In this document: piece by piece, positions 1 to 9,872 of the stretch
Layout: the number at the start of each line of letters is the position of its first letter
Position numbering within the stretch: the first letter of the stretch is position 1
Assembly: GCF_900660745.1 (NCBI RefSeq)
Contig: NZ_LR215048.1
Coordinates: forward strand, 1,302,001 to 1,366,000
Origin: Haploplasma axanthum
GTDB taxonomy: Bacteria > Bacillota_I > Bacilli_A > Acholeplasmatales > Acholeplasmataceae
Length of the DNA: 64,000 bases
Direction: 5' to 3'
Translations under genes and position numbers: made by a program
The notes under the pieces: model-generated
The model's input: only the letters and a program-made list of their open reading frames with translations
Told to the model about the DNA's origin: nothing
The model's database searches: none

Positions 1-143
1 ATCGTTTTTTCTATATCTTCAAGTTTTTCACCATTATCAAGTCTATCATTAATCATTTCAACATAATATGAAATAATATCTTCTTTCTCTTCACTTCTTA
101 AACCTCTGAGCTCATGCTCAATTTTTTTAATAATTTTTTTCAT
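1..143 (-). CDS. DUF1700/HAAS-type membrane protein, N-terminal part only
   Basis: Only the first 47 codons are in the window; the gene continues past the left edge. The N-terminus starts MKKIIKKIEHELRGL and continues with an acidic helix containing DIISYYVEMINDR. This is typical of the HAAS/DUF1700 domain found just downstream of PadR-type regulators in Bacillota. The start is the ATG at 143-141, seven bases behind an AAAGGTG ribosome site; the ATG at 148 hits a stop after two codons. It begins right after the padR stop, so the two form an operon. Such proteins usually have membrane segments further on, outside the window. Family assignment rests on a short stretch. Confidence 0.7.
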   Translation of the reverse strand, partial: MKKIIKKIEHELRGLRSEEKEDIISYYVEMINDRLDNGEKLEDIEKT

Positions 144-144
144 T

Positions 145-453
145 TCATTCACCTTTCACAATCTTGTGATATGTAATCATGATTTCTTCCCATGATGTTA
201 CAAACTCATTTATATGATCTATTCCTTTTGGTTTTATCTTATAATATTTTCTATTTCTTCCATTATGAATAACATTATATGTTTCCAATTCATCAGCTTC
301 TTCTAGTCTTCTTAATATTGGATATAATGTTGATTCTGATATTAGAATATATTTTGAAAGATTTGAAACTATTTCGTAACCATATGATTCTTTTTTTGAA
401 AGTTCAGCTAGTACATAAATTTCAATAACACCCTTTTTTAATTGCACCTGCAA
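145..453 (-). CDS. PadR family transcriptional regulator
   Basis: A 102-residue winged-helix repressor. The core reads LKKGVIEIYVLAEL, then KESYGYEIVSNL, then the recognition helix ISESTLYPILRRLEEADEL and the wing GRNRKYYKIKPKG, all standard for compact PadR proteins, which bind effectors at a dimer interface. I place the start at the TTG at 453 (giving MQVQLKKG), behind AGGTGGG. An upstream ATG at 495 would put the promoter -10 box inside the gene. It shares an operon with the HAAS-like membrane protein, the usual PadR arrangement. A PadR-type palindrome overlaps its promoter, suggesting autorepression. Confidence 0.9.
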   Translation of the reverse strand: MQVQLKKGVIEIYVLAELSKKESYGYEIVSNLSKYILISESTLYPILRRLEEADELETYNVIHNGRNRKYYKIKPKGIDHINEFVTSWEEIMITYHKIVKGE

Positions 454-481
454 ACATCCCACCTGCTTCCTTACGCATAAT

Positions 482-511
482 ATTATACAATGCATAGTAT
501 AAGGTTGTCAA
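482..511 (-). promoter_or_regulatory. padR promoter with PadR-type operator
   Basis: Minus strand: -35 TTGACA (511-506), 18-bp spacer, -10 TATAAT (487-482). A near-palindrome ATAC-N8-GTAT with a symmetric ATGCAT centre covers 485-500, overlapping the -10. It matches the ATAC/GTAT half-site pattern described for PadR-family operators. The promoter is seen directly; autorepression is inferred. Confidence 0.75.
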
Positions 512-525
512 TAGTATTGATTATA

Positions 526-560
526 AAAATAAAAAGACTTCTAAATATTAGTAGAAGTCC
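526..560 (-). terminator. Intrinsic terminator after the AAA ATPase gene
   Basis: Minus strand stem GACTTCT/AGAAGTC with a short loop, followed by TCTTTTTATTTTT. It separates the ATPase gene from the padR promoter. Confidence 0.8.
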
Positions 561-582
561 TTAATTACTTATGAGATCATAT

Positions 583-1350
583 TCATTCTTCTTCATCAAA
601 CAAATACTTCATATACCGTGTAGGTGAACTTAAAAACGATGTATAATCTCTAACTATTGGGTGATTTTCATACTCAGTAATGCTAATTTTATCTGAAAAA
701 TGATATATTAATGCATTTGGATATGCTAATAATATTGGTGAATGCGTACAAATAATAAACTGACTACCTTCATCAACATATTTTTTTATTAGTGAAATTA
801 AGGTTAGTTGATTTTGAAATGATAACGGTGTTTCTGGTTCATCTAATAAATAGAGAGTCTTGCCTCTAAGTTTAGAAGAAAAAAAACTTATATAACCTTC
901 TCCATGTGATGCCATCTTAAACTTGGAAACCATCGACTTCATTTTTTCAACATTTCCTTCATGCAATCCAATTTCTAGTATTTTCCCGAATGACTCTCTA
1001 TTTCCATGTTTTTTTATTGATTGATTCAACAAATCCTTATTTTCTTGTTCTTCTTTTTCAATCCAACTTAAAAATGTATAAAAATCTTCGCTTTGAAAAT
1101 AATAACCTCGCTTTAACTTAGTATTCCATGAAACAGAAAATCCCTTATACTTTTCAAATCTATAATCAATATTTTTAGAAACATTAATACTATTTGTTAA
1201 TTGACTTATTATTCTTAATATCGTTGATTTCCCAGATCCATTTTCACCTGTGAAAAACACAACAGGTGCATTTAAATCTAAAGATTTAAACGCTATTGTA
1301 CTATATGGATATTCATTTTTATCAATATCTTTCACTAGTTTTATTAGCAT
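583..1350 (-). CDS. AAA/ABC-type ATPase (predicted ATPase, COG3910-like)
   Basis: A soluble 255-residue ATPase of the RecF/SMC-like head type. Walker A is GENGSGKST near residue 37, Walker B is TLYLLDEPETPLS near 167, and a switch histidine lies in FIICTHSPILLAYP near 200. There is no membrane segment and no permease nearby, so it is not a transporter subunit. Single-domain members like this are annotated only as predicted ATPases; related proteins act in DNA repair, toxin-antitoxin or defence modules, but nothing here selects one. The ATG at 1350 has an AAGGAGT site; a strong terminator follows. It sits between two terminators and is probably monocistronic. Confidence 0.8.
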   Translation of the reverse strand: MLIKLVKDIDKNEYPYSTIAFKSLDLNAPVVFFTGENGSGKSTILRIISQLTNSINVSKNIDYRFEKYKGFSVSWNTKLKRGYYFQSEDFYTFLSWIEKEEQENKDLLNQSIKKHGNRESFGKILEIGLHEGNVEKMKSMVSKFKMASHGEGYISFFSSKLRGKTLYLLDEPETPLSFQNQLTLISLIKKYVDEGSQFIICTHSPILLAYPNALIYHFSDKISITEYENHPIVRDYTSFLSSPTRYMKYLFDEEE

Positions 1351-1380
1351 AATATTACTCCTTGTTTAAACATTTATATA

Positions 1381-1413
1381 TAATAAAAGATTCCTAAATT
1401 AATAGAAATCTTT
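1381..1413 (-). terminator. Probable terminator of the parE operon
   Basis: Stem AAAGATT/AATCTTT around a 14-base loop, followed on the minus strand by TTTTATTATA. The U tract is interrupted, so efficiency is uncertain. Confidence 0.5.
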
Positions 1414-1422
1414 TAATCTTAT

Positions 1423-2472
1423 TTATTCATCAAAGATGGAAATTTGTGAAAAATCCTTTTCTTGATCAACTAATACTTGCCATTTAGAACTTCTTCCACT
1501 TCCAATTGGCATTATTTTTCTTTCATCACGTAATCTTTGAAGGGTTCTATTAATTGTAGAATCACTAACTGTCGGATGCGCTTCACGTAAATCTTCTTTT
1601 GAAAATAATCTTTTGAATTTTAAAATAGTATTTTCCAAATTATCAGATTTATTTAAATTCCGTTCAAACTCATATTGATGTGCAATTTCATCTATTTCAT
1701 TATAACTATCCATTAAGATCTTATAAACAATTTCCGTTAAATTATCAGTTTGTGAAAACTGACTTGCCCAATTATAGTTGGCTTGATTTAATGCGTATTG
1801 CCATGGCTCTTGATATTTAGCAAAGTAATGAAAAAATGAAACATATTTAAATATAGGGAAAGTTTGAAAAAGCATTGTATATAACAACATTAAAGCAATC
1901 AGTTCATTGTAATTATCAAATATTTTCATGTTAATAAAATCAACATAAAAGTTAGTTATTAATGTCGTTAATTCATATTTTTTTTCTTTAACAAGTTTTT
2001 TATATTGAACTATTAATTGTTCTAAATCTTCTCTTGTTAAACGAAACTTATTAGAAGCTAATAAACCGCCCTCATCAATTTTGTTTTTAGTCCAATTGAT
2101 ACTTGTATGGTCTTTACCTAACATTTTTGATAATTCTTGTGCCTCGTTAGTAATAAGTTCAAAACTATTATAACTTTTTTGAATTCGATCAACAATTCTC
2201 TTAACATTTAATAATAATTGCTCGTCTTTATTTTTTGGAACAAAATCTCTTTTAGAACATAATTTAATTCTTGCTTCAGTTAAATCTATTTTCAATATTT
2301 TAACAAGTTCAGTAACATCCTTCTCAAGGGTGTTATTAGTAAAAGCATCAATTTCTTTACTAAACAAATCATCATAGTAAAAAGTTTTTCCTTTTGATTC
2401 ATAAAGATCAAGTAATAACATTAATGTTTCATTACGAACTTGTAGTCTATTGATATTTGCTAATGCTTTCAT
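1423..2472 (-). CDS. Uncharacterised protein with C-terminal winged helix
   Basis: A 349-residue soluble, mostly helical protein I do not recognise with confidence. Residues about 290-335 (KEDLREAHPTVSDSTINRTL, then a short wing GSGRSSKW) look like a winged-helix domain of the kind seen at the C-terminus of Fic-related and Rrf2-like proteins. A helix-rich middle (about 165-235) is aromatic. There is no Fic HPFxxGNGR motif, so AMPylation should not be assumed. It starts two bases after the nucleoside kinase stop with no good ribosome site, implying translational coupling as the last gene of the parE-parC-kinase operon. A regulatory or nucleic-acid role is inference. Confidence 0.7.
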   Translation of the reverse strand: MKALANINRLQVRNETLMLLLDLYESKGKTFYYDDLFSKEIDAFTNNTLEKDVTELVKILKIDLTEARIKLCSKRDFVPKNKDEQLLLNVKRIVDRIQKSYNSFELITNEAQELSKMLGKDHTSINWTKNKIDEGGLLASNKFRLTREDLEQLIVQYKKLVKEKKYELTTLITNFYVDFINMKIFDNYNELIALMLLYTMLFQTFPIFKYVSFFHYFAKYQEPWQYALNQANYNWASQFSQTDNLTEIVYKILMDSYNEIDEIAHQYEFERNLNKSDNLENTILKFKRLFSKEDLREAHPTVSDSTINRTLQRLRDERKIMPIGSGRSSKWQVLVDQEKDFSQISIFDE

Positions 2473-2474
2473 TA

Positions 2475-4118
2475 TTACTCAGCGAAACTAGATCCACCGA
2501 TAAATTCACGTAAAAGAGAATTAACAGGAACCAGTTCATCTTCAATATCTTTAAAGTATTTTAAGAATTTCAATAATCTATTTGCTGTAATAAAATGTTT
2601 ACTACTTGATTCAACTGATCTCAATTGTTTAACCGCATGTTTTTTTAAAACACCAAATTCATATGTTAATTCACTATTAAAGACATAGTTAGCTTCTTTT
2701 TGGTATGGATAAATCCATTTGAATTCACCTTTTCTAACACTTGGCCACATATCAAATGTATCTTCAGCACTAGAATTACGATATTTTTGATCTCTAACTA
2801 GTCTTCTTAATAATCTTAAGTCTGTAATTGAAATTGGGTTTTGATTATCAATATGAAGTTGAGTTTGTGGAGCAATATAAACTTTAAACTTTTGATGATT
2901 TGGAATGCTCTTTGTAAGTAAACTGTTTAGAGCATGAATACCTTCAATAATAATTATTTCATCATGTTTAACTTTAACTTTTTTACCTTTTTCACGAGCA
3001 TTCTTTGAGAAATTAAATTTAGGTAATTCAACTTCTTCGCCTCTAATTAAAGCTGCCATATCTTTGTTGAATAATTCAACATCTAATGCATTAATATGTT
3101 CTAAATCTGGTGAACCATCAGGATTTTTTGGTGCTTGATGCTTACCTAAATAGTAATCATCAATTGAAATCATGATTGGTTTTATACCTCTTGTTTTTAA
3201 TTCGATACGTAATCTATTTGAAAAAGTTGTTTTACCACTTGATGAAGGTCCAGCAATTGCAATTAATCTAATATCATCTTTATTATCACTAATTAATTTT
3301 CCTAATTCAACAAGTTGTTGATTATGTTTAGTTTCACACATATTGACAAAATCAACTAAATCGTGATGTGTTTTTGAGAAACTATTAATTGCTGGAATCG
3401 TGTTTCCACCGATTGTTTGCCCCCATTGAGCAACTTTTCTTAATGCACCACCAAATACTGGTTCATCAATAAACTCTGGGATTTTACCACCAAATTCTGC
3501 TCTTGGATATTGAATTAAGAACCCTGGATTATATAAAAACATATTGTAAGTCTTTAAATAACCTGTTTCAGGTAACATATAACCAAACATATAGTTATAA
3601 TACCCATCACATTCATAAAGGTTAACATATTCTTCTTCACGATATTTTAAAATTTCCACTTTATCGTGCATATTAAATTTAGTATATAGGCGTGTTGCTT
3701 CACCAACAGAAATTCTTCTTCGTTCGATTTTATAATTTGTTTTAATAATTCGATCAACTTCTGTTTTAATAGCTAAAAGAATATCATCATCTAATGGAAA
3801 ACCAAGCCCATCAATTTCAGCTAGGATAGATCTAGATACACTATAACTAAATTTAACTTCTGATTTCGGATATAAATTATGAACAGCTTTAGCAATTACA
3901 TATCTTAGAGTTGTTTCATAAATTCTAACTGCATCACTAGAATCATATCCTAAAAATTTAACATCAGCATCGTCACTTAACACATAATTCAATTCACGTA
4001 ATCTTGAGTTAACATTTGCCGCTAAAACATTGTTTAGTTTAGCATCTTTTGCAACTTCCTCAAGTGTTGGTGGAACACTGTACTCAAATTTTTTTTCATT
4101 CACAGTAACATTTATCAT
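2475..4118 (-). CDS. Nucleoside kinase with TGS and ThrRS-like domains
   Basis: A 547-residue protein of the uridine-kinase-like nucleoside kinase family. It has an N-terminal TGS ubiquitin-like domain (about residues 1-60), a threonyl-tRNA-synthetase-like second domain (about 65-230) and a C-terminal PRK/uridine kinase domain. Walker A AGPSSSGKTTFSNRL lies near residue 290, and IIIIEGIHALN forms the Walker B strand. The likely reaction is ATP-dependent phosphorylation of a nucleoside; substrate specificity cannot be read from sequence. AAAGGAGGAAATGA sits before the ATG. It follows parC by 13 bases, so it is part of the topoisomerase IV operon. Confidence 0.85.
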   Translation of the reverse strand: MINVTVNEKKFEYSVPPTLEEVAKDAKLNNVLAANVNSRLRELNYVLSDDADVKFLGYDSSDAVRIYETTLRYVIAKAVHNLYPKSEVKFSYSVSRSILAEIDGLGFPLDDDILLAIKTEVDRIIKTNYKIERRRISVGEATRLYTKFNMHDKVEILKYREEEYVNLYECDGYYNYMFGYMLPETGYLKTYNMFLYNPGFLIQYPRAEFGGKIPEFIDEPVFGGALRKVAQWGQTIGGNTIPAINSFSKTHHDLVDFVNMCETKHNQQLVELGKLISDNKDDIRLIAIAGPSSSGKTTFSNRLRIELKTRGIKPIMISIDDYYLGKHQAPKNPDGSPDLEHINALDVELFNKDMAALIRGEEVELPKFNFSKNAREKGKKVKVKHDEIIIIEGIHALNSLLTKSIPNHQKFKVYIAPQTQLHIDNQNPISITDLRLLRRLVRDQKYRNSSAEDTFDMWPSVRKGEFKWIYPYQKEANYVFNSELTYEFGVLKKHAVKQLRSVESSSKHFITANRLLKFLKYFKDIEDELVPVNSLLREFIGGSSFAE

Positions 4119-4131
4119 TCATTTCCTCCTT

Positions 4132-6711
4132 TTAATCATCTTCAAATAAATCTAATCTTGAGAGATGAATTTTTTTATTTTTATTTATAATTTTTTCTTC
4201 TTCAACTACAGCATTTATTTCATCAAAAATAATCTTTTCAGGCTTTTTTTTGATAACTACCGGTACTTCATCAATAGCATCTTCTATAAAGATTTTATAT
4301 CCTTTTTCAACATTTTCATCAAACATTTTCTTACCATACTTATTATAACTGTATTTATATTCTGAAACAGTAACTTCGTATGTTTGTTTTGTTGATGTAA
4401 GTAATGATTTAACATTTTCTTTTTCTTGATATTTTGATAATCTTGCTGCAGAAACTATGTAATGAGGATTACTCTTCAAGTTTTCAACAATTCGAATTCC
4501 TTTACGATTTCTACTATATACTGTTAATTCTGAAACATTATCCTTGATAATATGACCACGAACTGTAAGCATTACAAAATCATCGCTATCAAAAGCATAA
4601 AATGCTTCAACCAGTTCATCATCATCGCTAATCATCATTCCTTGGACACCACCAGCAGAACTTCCATATTCTGGTAAGTCAGCAGTTTTAAATCTAAGAG
4701 CATATCCTTGCTTACTTAAACCAATGATATTTTCTTTTTGATTCATATTGACACTAACTAATTCATCATCTTTTTGAAGTCTCATACCTCTAATTGCTTT
4801 TGAATATCTAGAAACTTCGAAATCTTTAAGTTTAGTTTGTTTCATATAACCATTTTTGGTTGCTAGTAATAGATTAATATCTTCATTGAATTCTCTAACA
4901 TTAATAACTGATATTATTCGCTCACTTGCTTCAACCGGAACAATATTGCCAATATATACACCTAAGTCACGCCATCTTTGATCATCAATTTTATAGACTG
5001 GAACATAAATGTAATTACCTAAATTTGTAAATATTAGTAATGTATCTAAATTAGATATTTCACGATGGAAGATAAGTCCATCATCAGTTTTTAAACCAAT
5101 TGTTTGACTTGCTTGATAGCTTCTTAGACTTGATCTTTTTACATATCCATCTTTCGTAACACCAATAATAACATTCTCATCACTAATTAGATCACGTTCA
5201 TCAATCTTGATTGACTCAATCTCGTCTTCAATTGTTGTTTTACGTTTTTGACCAAGTTTTTCTTTACTAAATTGCAATTCTTCTTTAATAACTTCTTTTA
5301 AAACTCGTTCATCACTCAAGATTTCATTTAAGAATCTAATTTTCTTAGCTAACTCACCTGCTTCAGCTTGTAATGCTAATATATCTGTATTTGATAAACG
5401 ATATAGTTGTAGTGTTACAATTGCTTCAGCTTGTAAGTCTGTAAATCCAAAACGTTTTTGAATATTTTCTTTTGAATCTGCTTTATTACTTGATTTACGA
5501 ATAATCTTAATAATTTCTTCTAATACAGAAACCATTTTAATTAAACCTTCAACGATATGTTCACGTTTTTTAGCTTTATCTAATTCAAAGTTTGAACGAT
5601 TAGTAATAACTTCTTTTTGATGGTCAATATAAGCTTTTAATAACGGTTTAACCCCAACTTGATATGGACGTCTATTCAAGATAGCTGTCATATTATAGTT
5701 ATATGAGATTTGTAAATCAGTTGATTTGTATAGATAGTTTAAAATAAAGTTTGCATCAGCACCTTTTTTTAGTTCAATTGCAATTCTCATTCCTTGTTGA
5801 TCAGTTTCATCTCTAACTTCTAAAATATCATCTATTTTTTTATCAACTCTTAACATATCAATTGAGCGAACAAGTTCTGCTTTATTTAATTCATATGGTA
5901 TTTCAGTAATAACAATTCTCTCTTGATTTCTCGCCATTTCTTCAATAAATGTACGAGCACGGATAATAATTTTGCCACTACCAGTTTTTAATGCTTCTTT
6001 AATACCTTCTTTTCCTTGAACAATACCACCAGTTGGAAAATCAGGTCCTTTAATATATGAAATAAGTTTCGAATCACTTATCTCTTCATCATCTAAAAAT
6101 GCAATTGTTGCATTAACTACTTCATTTAAGTTATGAGGAGGAATGTTGGTTGCATATCCAGCACTAATTCCTTTTGAACCATTAACTAAAATATTTGGAA
6201 ATTTACTTGGTAATACTGTTGGTTCCAATTCTTCATCATCAAAATTTGGAACAAATGGAACAGTTTTTTTATCGATATCTTTAAGTAAATACTCAGCTGC
6301 TAATGATAATCTTGCTTCTGTATAACGCATTGCTGCGGCACTATCACCATCAATTGATCCATTATTACCATGCATATCAATTAATGGAACAAGCATTTTA
6401 AAATCCTGACTCATTCTAACCATAGCATCATAAATACTTGAATCTCCATGAGGATGGTATTTACCCATAACTTCACCGGCTATTCTAGCACTTTTTTTGT
6501 ATGGTTTATTATGTTGCATTCCAAGTTCATTCATTGCAAATAAAATTCTTCTTTGAACAGGTTTTAAACCATCTCTGGCATCAGGTAATGCACGATCTTG
6601 AATAATATACTTAGAATATCTTGCAAAGCGCTCTGAAACTATATGTTCTAGGGGTTCATTAACTATTTTTTCTAAATATTCAGTAATTTTTTTAATGTTT
6701 TTACTTGCCAT
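4132..6711 (-). CDS. parC: DNA topoisomerase IV subunit A
   Basis: An 859-residue breakage-reunion subunit of the type IIA topoisomerase that decatenates chromosomes. The catalytic tyrosine is in [12 protein letters not shown] near residue 123, after the quinolone-region helix [15 protein letters not shown]. The [12 protein letters not shown] stretch is typical of ParC rather than GyrA, and the beta-pinwheel C-terminus has no QRRGGKG GyrA box. A charged tail follows. Its ATG overlaps the parE stop by one base (TAATG), so the subunits are translationally coupled. The parE-parC order next to plsY is the usual Bacillota arrangement and supports topoisomerase IV over gyrase. Confidence 0.93.
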   Translation of the reverse strand: MASKNIKKITEYLEKIVNEPLEHIVSERFARYSKYIIQDRALPDARDGLKPVQRRILFAMNELGMQHNKPYKKSARIAGEVMGKYHPHGDSSIYDAMVRMSQDFKMLVPLIDMHGNNGSIDGDSAAAMRYTEARLSLAAEYLLKDIDKKTVPFVPNFDDEELEPTVLPSKFPNILVNGSKGISAGYATNIPPHNLNEVVNATIAFLDDEEISDSKLISYIKGPDFPTGGIVQGKEGIKEALKTGSGKIIIRARTFIEEMARNQERIVITEIPYELNKAELVRSIDMLRVDKKIDDILEVRDETDQQGMRIAIELKKGADANFILNYLYKSTDLQISYNYNMTAILNRRPYQVGVKPLLKAYIDHQKEVITNRSNFELDKAKKREHIVEGLIKMVSVLEEIIKIIRKSSNKADSKENIQKRFGFTDLQAEAIVTLQLYRLSNTDILALQAEAGELAKKIRFLNEILSDERVLKEVIKEELQFSKEKLGQKRKTTIEDEIESIKIDERDLISDENVIIGVTKDGYVKRSSLRSYQASQTIGLKTDDGLIFHREISNLDTLLIFTNLGNYIYVPVYKIDDQRWRDLGVYIGNIVPVEASERIISVINVREFNEDINLLLATKNGYMKQTKLKDFEVSRYSKAIRGMRLQKDDELVSVNMNQKENIIGLSKQGYALRFKTADLPEYGSSAGGVQGMMISDDDELVEAFYAFDSDDFVMLTVRGHIIKDNVSELTVYSRNRKGIRIVENLKSNPHYIVSAARLSKYQEKENVKSLLTSTKQTYEVTVSEYKYSYNKYGKKMFDENVEKGYKIFIEDAIDEVPVVIKKKPEKIIFDEINAVVEEEKIINKNKKIHLSRLDLFEDD

Positions 6712-8657
6712 TATTTAGTTTCCCCTTTCTCAATATCAAAATCATCGACTACTTCAAAGTCAACGTAAGATTCAATCCAATCACGTCTAGGCTCAACCTT
6801 ATCACCCATTAAGACTTCAATTTTCTTATCTGAAGCCGCTAAATCATCAATATTAACTTGAATAAGTGTACGTTTAGCTGGATTCATTGTTGTTTCCCAA
6901 AGTTCATTAGCGTTCATTTCACCAAGACCTTTATAACGTTGAATTGTATAATTCTTTTTACTTAAATATTCTTGCATTTCCTCATTACTCCAAGCATAAA
7001 TAATCTCTTTACCGCTTGTTAATTTGTAGAGAGGAGGAAGAGCAATATATAATCTATTATCTTTAATTAAATCTTGCATAAATCTAAAAAAGAATGTTAA
7101 TAATAAGACTTGAATATGTGCTCCGTCGGTATCAGCATCGGTCATTATAATTACTTTACCGTAATTAGCTTTTTTAACATCAAAATCATTTCCAAATTCC
7201 GCACCGATTGTATGGATAATTGTGTTTATTTCTTCATTCTTTAAAACTTGTTCGACATTTGTTTTTTCAGTATTAACAACTTTACCACGAAGAGGCAATA
7301 TAGCTTGGAATTTACGATCTCTTGCTTGTTTAGCTGAACCACCAGCAGAATCTCCTTCGACTAAAAATAATTCATTAAGAATTTTATCTTTGCCTTGAGC
7401 AGGTGTAAGTTTTCCTGATAATGTTACTTCACCTTTATTTTTAGTTTTACCATTTCTTGCAGCTTCTCTTGCTTTTCTAGCTGCTTCTCTTGCTTTTTGA
7501 GCTGAAAATGCACGGTCAATTATTGTTTCAGCAAACTTTCTATTTTCTTCTAAATACGTTGTAAAGTAATCATAAACTAGTGCATCTGTTGCTGTTCTAG
7601 CATCTGGTGTACCTAGTTTACCTTTCGTTTGTCCTTCAAACTCTAAAATATTTTCAGGTATTCTTAAAGAAACGATTGCTGTTATTCCCTCACGAATATC
7701 AGAACCATCTAAATTGCTATCTTTTTCTTTTAAGAAATTATATTTTCTTGCAAAATCATTAGTTGCTCTTGTTAATCCTGTCTTTAAACCAACTTCATGT
7801 GATCCACCATCATTGGTTCTAACATTATTTACAAATGAAATAATCTTTTCATTATAACTCTTTGTAAATTGAATAGCAGCATCAACTTCAATAACACTTT
7901 TACTAGTTGTTTTATAACTAGATGTTATTAAATATGTTTCATTAATTGATTCTTTACCATCGTTAATAAAAGCAACATATTCTTTAATACCATCTTTGTA
8001 ACAAAAAATATCTTTAACTTTATTTCTTTCATCTATTAATGTAATTTTTAATCCTGAAATCAAAAATGCTGATTGCCTTACACGCTCTTTAATAGTATCA
8101 TATTGGAATAATGTTGTTGAAAAAATCTTTGGATCTGGTTTAAACCAAACACTCGTACCTGTCTTATTTGTATTTCCAATTTTTTCAAGTTTACCAATCT
8201 TTTTACCACCATTTTCAAATCTTTGGCGCCAAATAAAACCATCTCGATGGATGGTTACTTCTAAGAACTGTGATAGTGCATTAACAACAGAGGAACCAAC
8301 TCCATGAAGACCTCCTGATACTTTATATCCACCATCTTCACTAAATTTACCACCAGCGTGAAGTTTAGTAAAAATAATCTCAGTTGTTGGTACTCCTGAC
8401 TCATGCATTTTATATGGAACTCCACGTCCACTATCAGTTATTATTATACTATTATCATTTTTTATTACTATTTCTATTTCTTTACCATAACCGGCAAGTA
8501 CCTCATCAATACCATTATCAACGATTTCCCATACAAGATGGTGTAGTCCTTTTCCATCCGTTGATCCAATATACATCCCCGGTCTTTTTCTAACCGCTTC
8601 TAGACCCTCTAGGATCTGAATCGATTTCTCATTATACTCATTATTTTTTTTGCTCAT
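6711..8657 (-). CDS. parE: DNA topoisomerase IV subunit B
   Basis: A 648-residue ATPase subunit. The GHKL fold shows [13 protein letters not shown], the DSGRGVP loop and [14 protein letters not shown]. The TOPRIM domain shows [13 protein letters not shown] and [11 protein letters not shown], the metal-binding acidic residues. I start at the ATG at 8657 ([14 protein letters not shown]), the conserved ParE N-terminus; an in-frame ATG at 8684 lies directly against the -10 box and would be leaderless. First gene of the operon parE-parC-kinase-winged helix; divergent from plsY. Confidence 0.93.
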   Translation of the reverse strand: MSKKNNEYNEKSIQILEGLEAVRKRPGMYIGSTDGKGLHHLVWEIVDNGIDEVLAGYGKEIEIVIKNDNSIIITDSGRGVPYKMHESGVPTTEIIFTKLHAGGKFSEDGGYKVSGGLHGVGSSVVNALSQFLEVTIHRDGFIWRQRFENGGKKIGKLEKIGNTNKTGTSVWFKPDPKIFSTTLFQYDTIKERVRQSAFLISGLKITLIDERNKVKDIFCYKDGIKEYVAFINDGKESINETYLITSSYKTTSKSVIEVDAAIQFTKSYNEKIISFVNNVRTNDGGSHEVGLKTGLTRATNDFARKYNFLKEKDSNLDGSDIREGITAIVSLRIPENILEFEGQTKGKLGTPDARTATDALVYDYFTTYLEENRKFAETIIDRAFSAQKAREAARKAREAARNGKTKNKGEVTLSGKLTPAQGKDKILNELFLVEGDSAGGSAKQARDRKFQAILPLRGKVVNTEKTNVEQVLKNEEINTIIHTIGAEFGNDFDVKKANYGKVIIMTDADTDGAHIQVLLLTFFFRFMQDLIKDNRLYIALPPLYKLTSGKEIIYAWSNEEMQEYLSKKNYTIQRYKGLGEMNANELWETTMNPAKRTLIQVNIDDLAASDKKIEVLMGDKVEPRRDWIESYVDFEVVDDFDIEKGETK

Positions 8658-8684
8658 TAAATCACCACTTACTTTGTTTCTCAT

Positions 8685-8713
8685 ATTATACCAAAAAAGG
8701 AGATTATATTCAA
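8685..8713 (-). promoter_or_regulatory. parE promoter
   Basis: Minus strand -35 TTGAAT (8713-8708), 17-bp spacer, -10 TATAAT (8690-8685). It abuts the upstream in-frame ATG and so decides the parE start in favour of 8657. Confidence 0.75.
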
Positions 8714-8759
8714 ATATTAATCTTTGTATAAATAACCTTTCTTTTTATTTTTTTTATTG

Positions 8760-8765
8760 TATAAT
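8760..8765 (+). promoter_or_regulatory. plsY -10 box
   Basis: TATAAT about 21 bases before the plsY start, with GGAGGG at 8776-8780 as the ribosome site. I see no convincing -35. Confidence 0.55.
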
Positions 8766-8786
8766 ATTATGCATGGAGGGTTAAAG

Positions 8787-9470
8787 ATGAATTTACTTAT
8801 TATAATTATCCTTGGCATTCTTTCATATTTACTAGGTTCAATTCCTAGTGGATATCTAATTGCTAAAATTGTAAGAAAAATTGATATAAGAAAATTAGGT
8901 TCAAACAGCACTGGAGCGACAAACACTTCAAGAGTATTAGGTTTCAAATATGGACTTCTTGCATTATTCTTTGATGCATTAAAAGGTATTATCATAATGG
9001 CTATTTTAGTTATTTTTAAATTAGATCAATATTACATCGTTAATATTTTTGATAATCCAACTAACATCTTAGCAATATACGGTTTAATATCTGTAATTGG
9101 TCATATTTATCCAATATTTCTTAATTTCAAAGGTGGAAAAGCAGTTGCAACATCATTTGGTGTGGTTTTATTCCTAACGCCATTACTAGCTTTAATGGGT
9201 GTTTTTATATTAGTTAGTATCGTTTATATAACTAAATATGTTTCACTTGCTTCAATTATTACAGGTGTTTCAATTTTCTTAGTTAGCATCTTCTTCGCAA
9301 TTTTTAATGTTAATATAATGAAAGATATGGCAACACCAGGTTTACCACTCATACCAATTGAATATGCCATTGTTTATGGTCTTATGGCTTCAATAATAAT
9401 TTTAAAACATAAACAAAATATTATAAGATTAATAAGCGGTGAAGAAAATAAATTTAGTATAAAAAAATGA
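8787..9470 (+). CDS. plsY: Glycerol-3-phosphate acyltransferase PlsY
   Basis: A 227-residue polytopic membrane protein that moves the acyl group from acyl-phosphate to glycerol-3-phosphate, the first step of phosphatidic acid synthesis. The three PlsY motifs are visible: GSIPSGYLIAK near residue 17, the motif-1/2 stretch LGSNSTGATNTSRVLG near 37, and GHIYPIFLNFKGGKAVATSFG near 105. There are about six hydrophobic segments. The ATG at 8787 has GGAGGG at the right distance; an upstream in-frame ATG overlaps the -10 region. It needs PlsX for acyl-phosphate, which is not in the window. Confidence 0.93.
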   Translation: MNLLIIIILGILSYLLGSIPSGYLIAKIVRKIDIRKLGSNSTGATNTSRVLGFKYGLLALFFDALKGIIIMAILVIFKLDQYYIVNIFDNPTNILAIYGLISVIGHIYPIFLNFKGGKAVATSFGVVLFLTPLLALMGVFILVSIVYITKYVSLASIITGVSIFLVSIFFAIFNVNIMKDMATPGLPLIPIEYAIVYGLMASIIILKHKQNIIRLISGEENKFSIKK

Positions 9471-9491
9471 GAATTTACTCTCATTTTTTTT
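9467..9491 (+). terminator. plsY terminator
   Basis: Stem ATGAGA/TCTCAT followed by eight T. The plsY stop codon lies inside the first arm. A-rich flank on the other side could let it work in both directions. Confidence 0.8.
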
Positions 9492-9532
9492 ATATTCTTT
9501 TAAGTTTTATGTAAATAATCTTAATTAAAGAT

Positions 9533-9559
9533 TAATAAAAAATACGAGTTTCCTCGTAT
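9533..9559 (-). terminator. yneF terminator
   Basis: Minus strand perfect stem ATACGAG-GAAA-CTCGTAT followed by TTTTTATT. Confidence 0.85.
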
Positions 9560-9570
9560 TCATACATTCA

Positions 9571-9801
9571 TTATTTATATTGATTCATTGAATTTAAAAT
9601 TTGTTTAACTTGACGTTCTGATGGTGTTCTTCCCATTTGACGCATCATTTCACGAATCATTTGTTCATTAACTGGTGGATTTTTAGCCAAGTAACGTTTA
9701 AACCATGCTCTTGCTAAAAAGAAACCAACAACTAGTCCTAACACCAAAGCGATAGCACCAATTCCAATAGCCCATCCTGTTGCAACTGCTAATATTAACA
9801 T
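9571..9801 (-). CDS. yneF: YneF family (UPF0154) small membrane protein
   Basis: A 76-residue protein with one N-terminal membrane helix (residues about 2-28, IGIGAIALVLGLVVGFFLAR), then a basic segment and the family signature PVNEQMIREMMRQMGRTPSE. YneF proteins are widely conserved in Bacillota; their molecular role is not established. The ATG at 9801 is chosen because GGGAGGTAG sits just before it; an in-frame ATG eight codons upstream has no such site. Monocistronic or tail of the copper/rsmD operon. Confidence 0.88.
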   Translation of the reverse strand: MLILAVATGWAIGIGAIALVLGLVVGFFLARAWFKRYLAKNPPVNEQMIREMMRQMGRTPSERQVKQILNSMNQYK

Positions 9802-9872
9802 ATAAACTACCTCCCTCTTACACATTTTAATTTTACTAGATTATCGCCTTAAATACAAGTGATAATTTATAA

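Noticed and set aside
1423-2472. Fic/AMPylation enzyme
   Set aside because: Only the C-terminal winged helix is reminiscent; the catalytic HPFxxGNGR motif is absent.
4132-8657. Gyrase (gyrB-gyrA) instead of topoisomerase IV
   Set aside because: The A subunit lacks the GyrA box, carries the ParC-like NNGSIDGD stretch, and plsY adjacency is typical of parE-parC.
8685-8713. parE start at the ATG 8684
   Set aside because: That ATG directly touches the -10 box; the conserved N-terminus begins at 8657.
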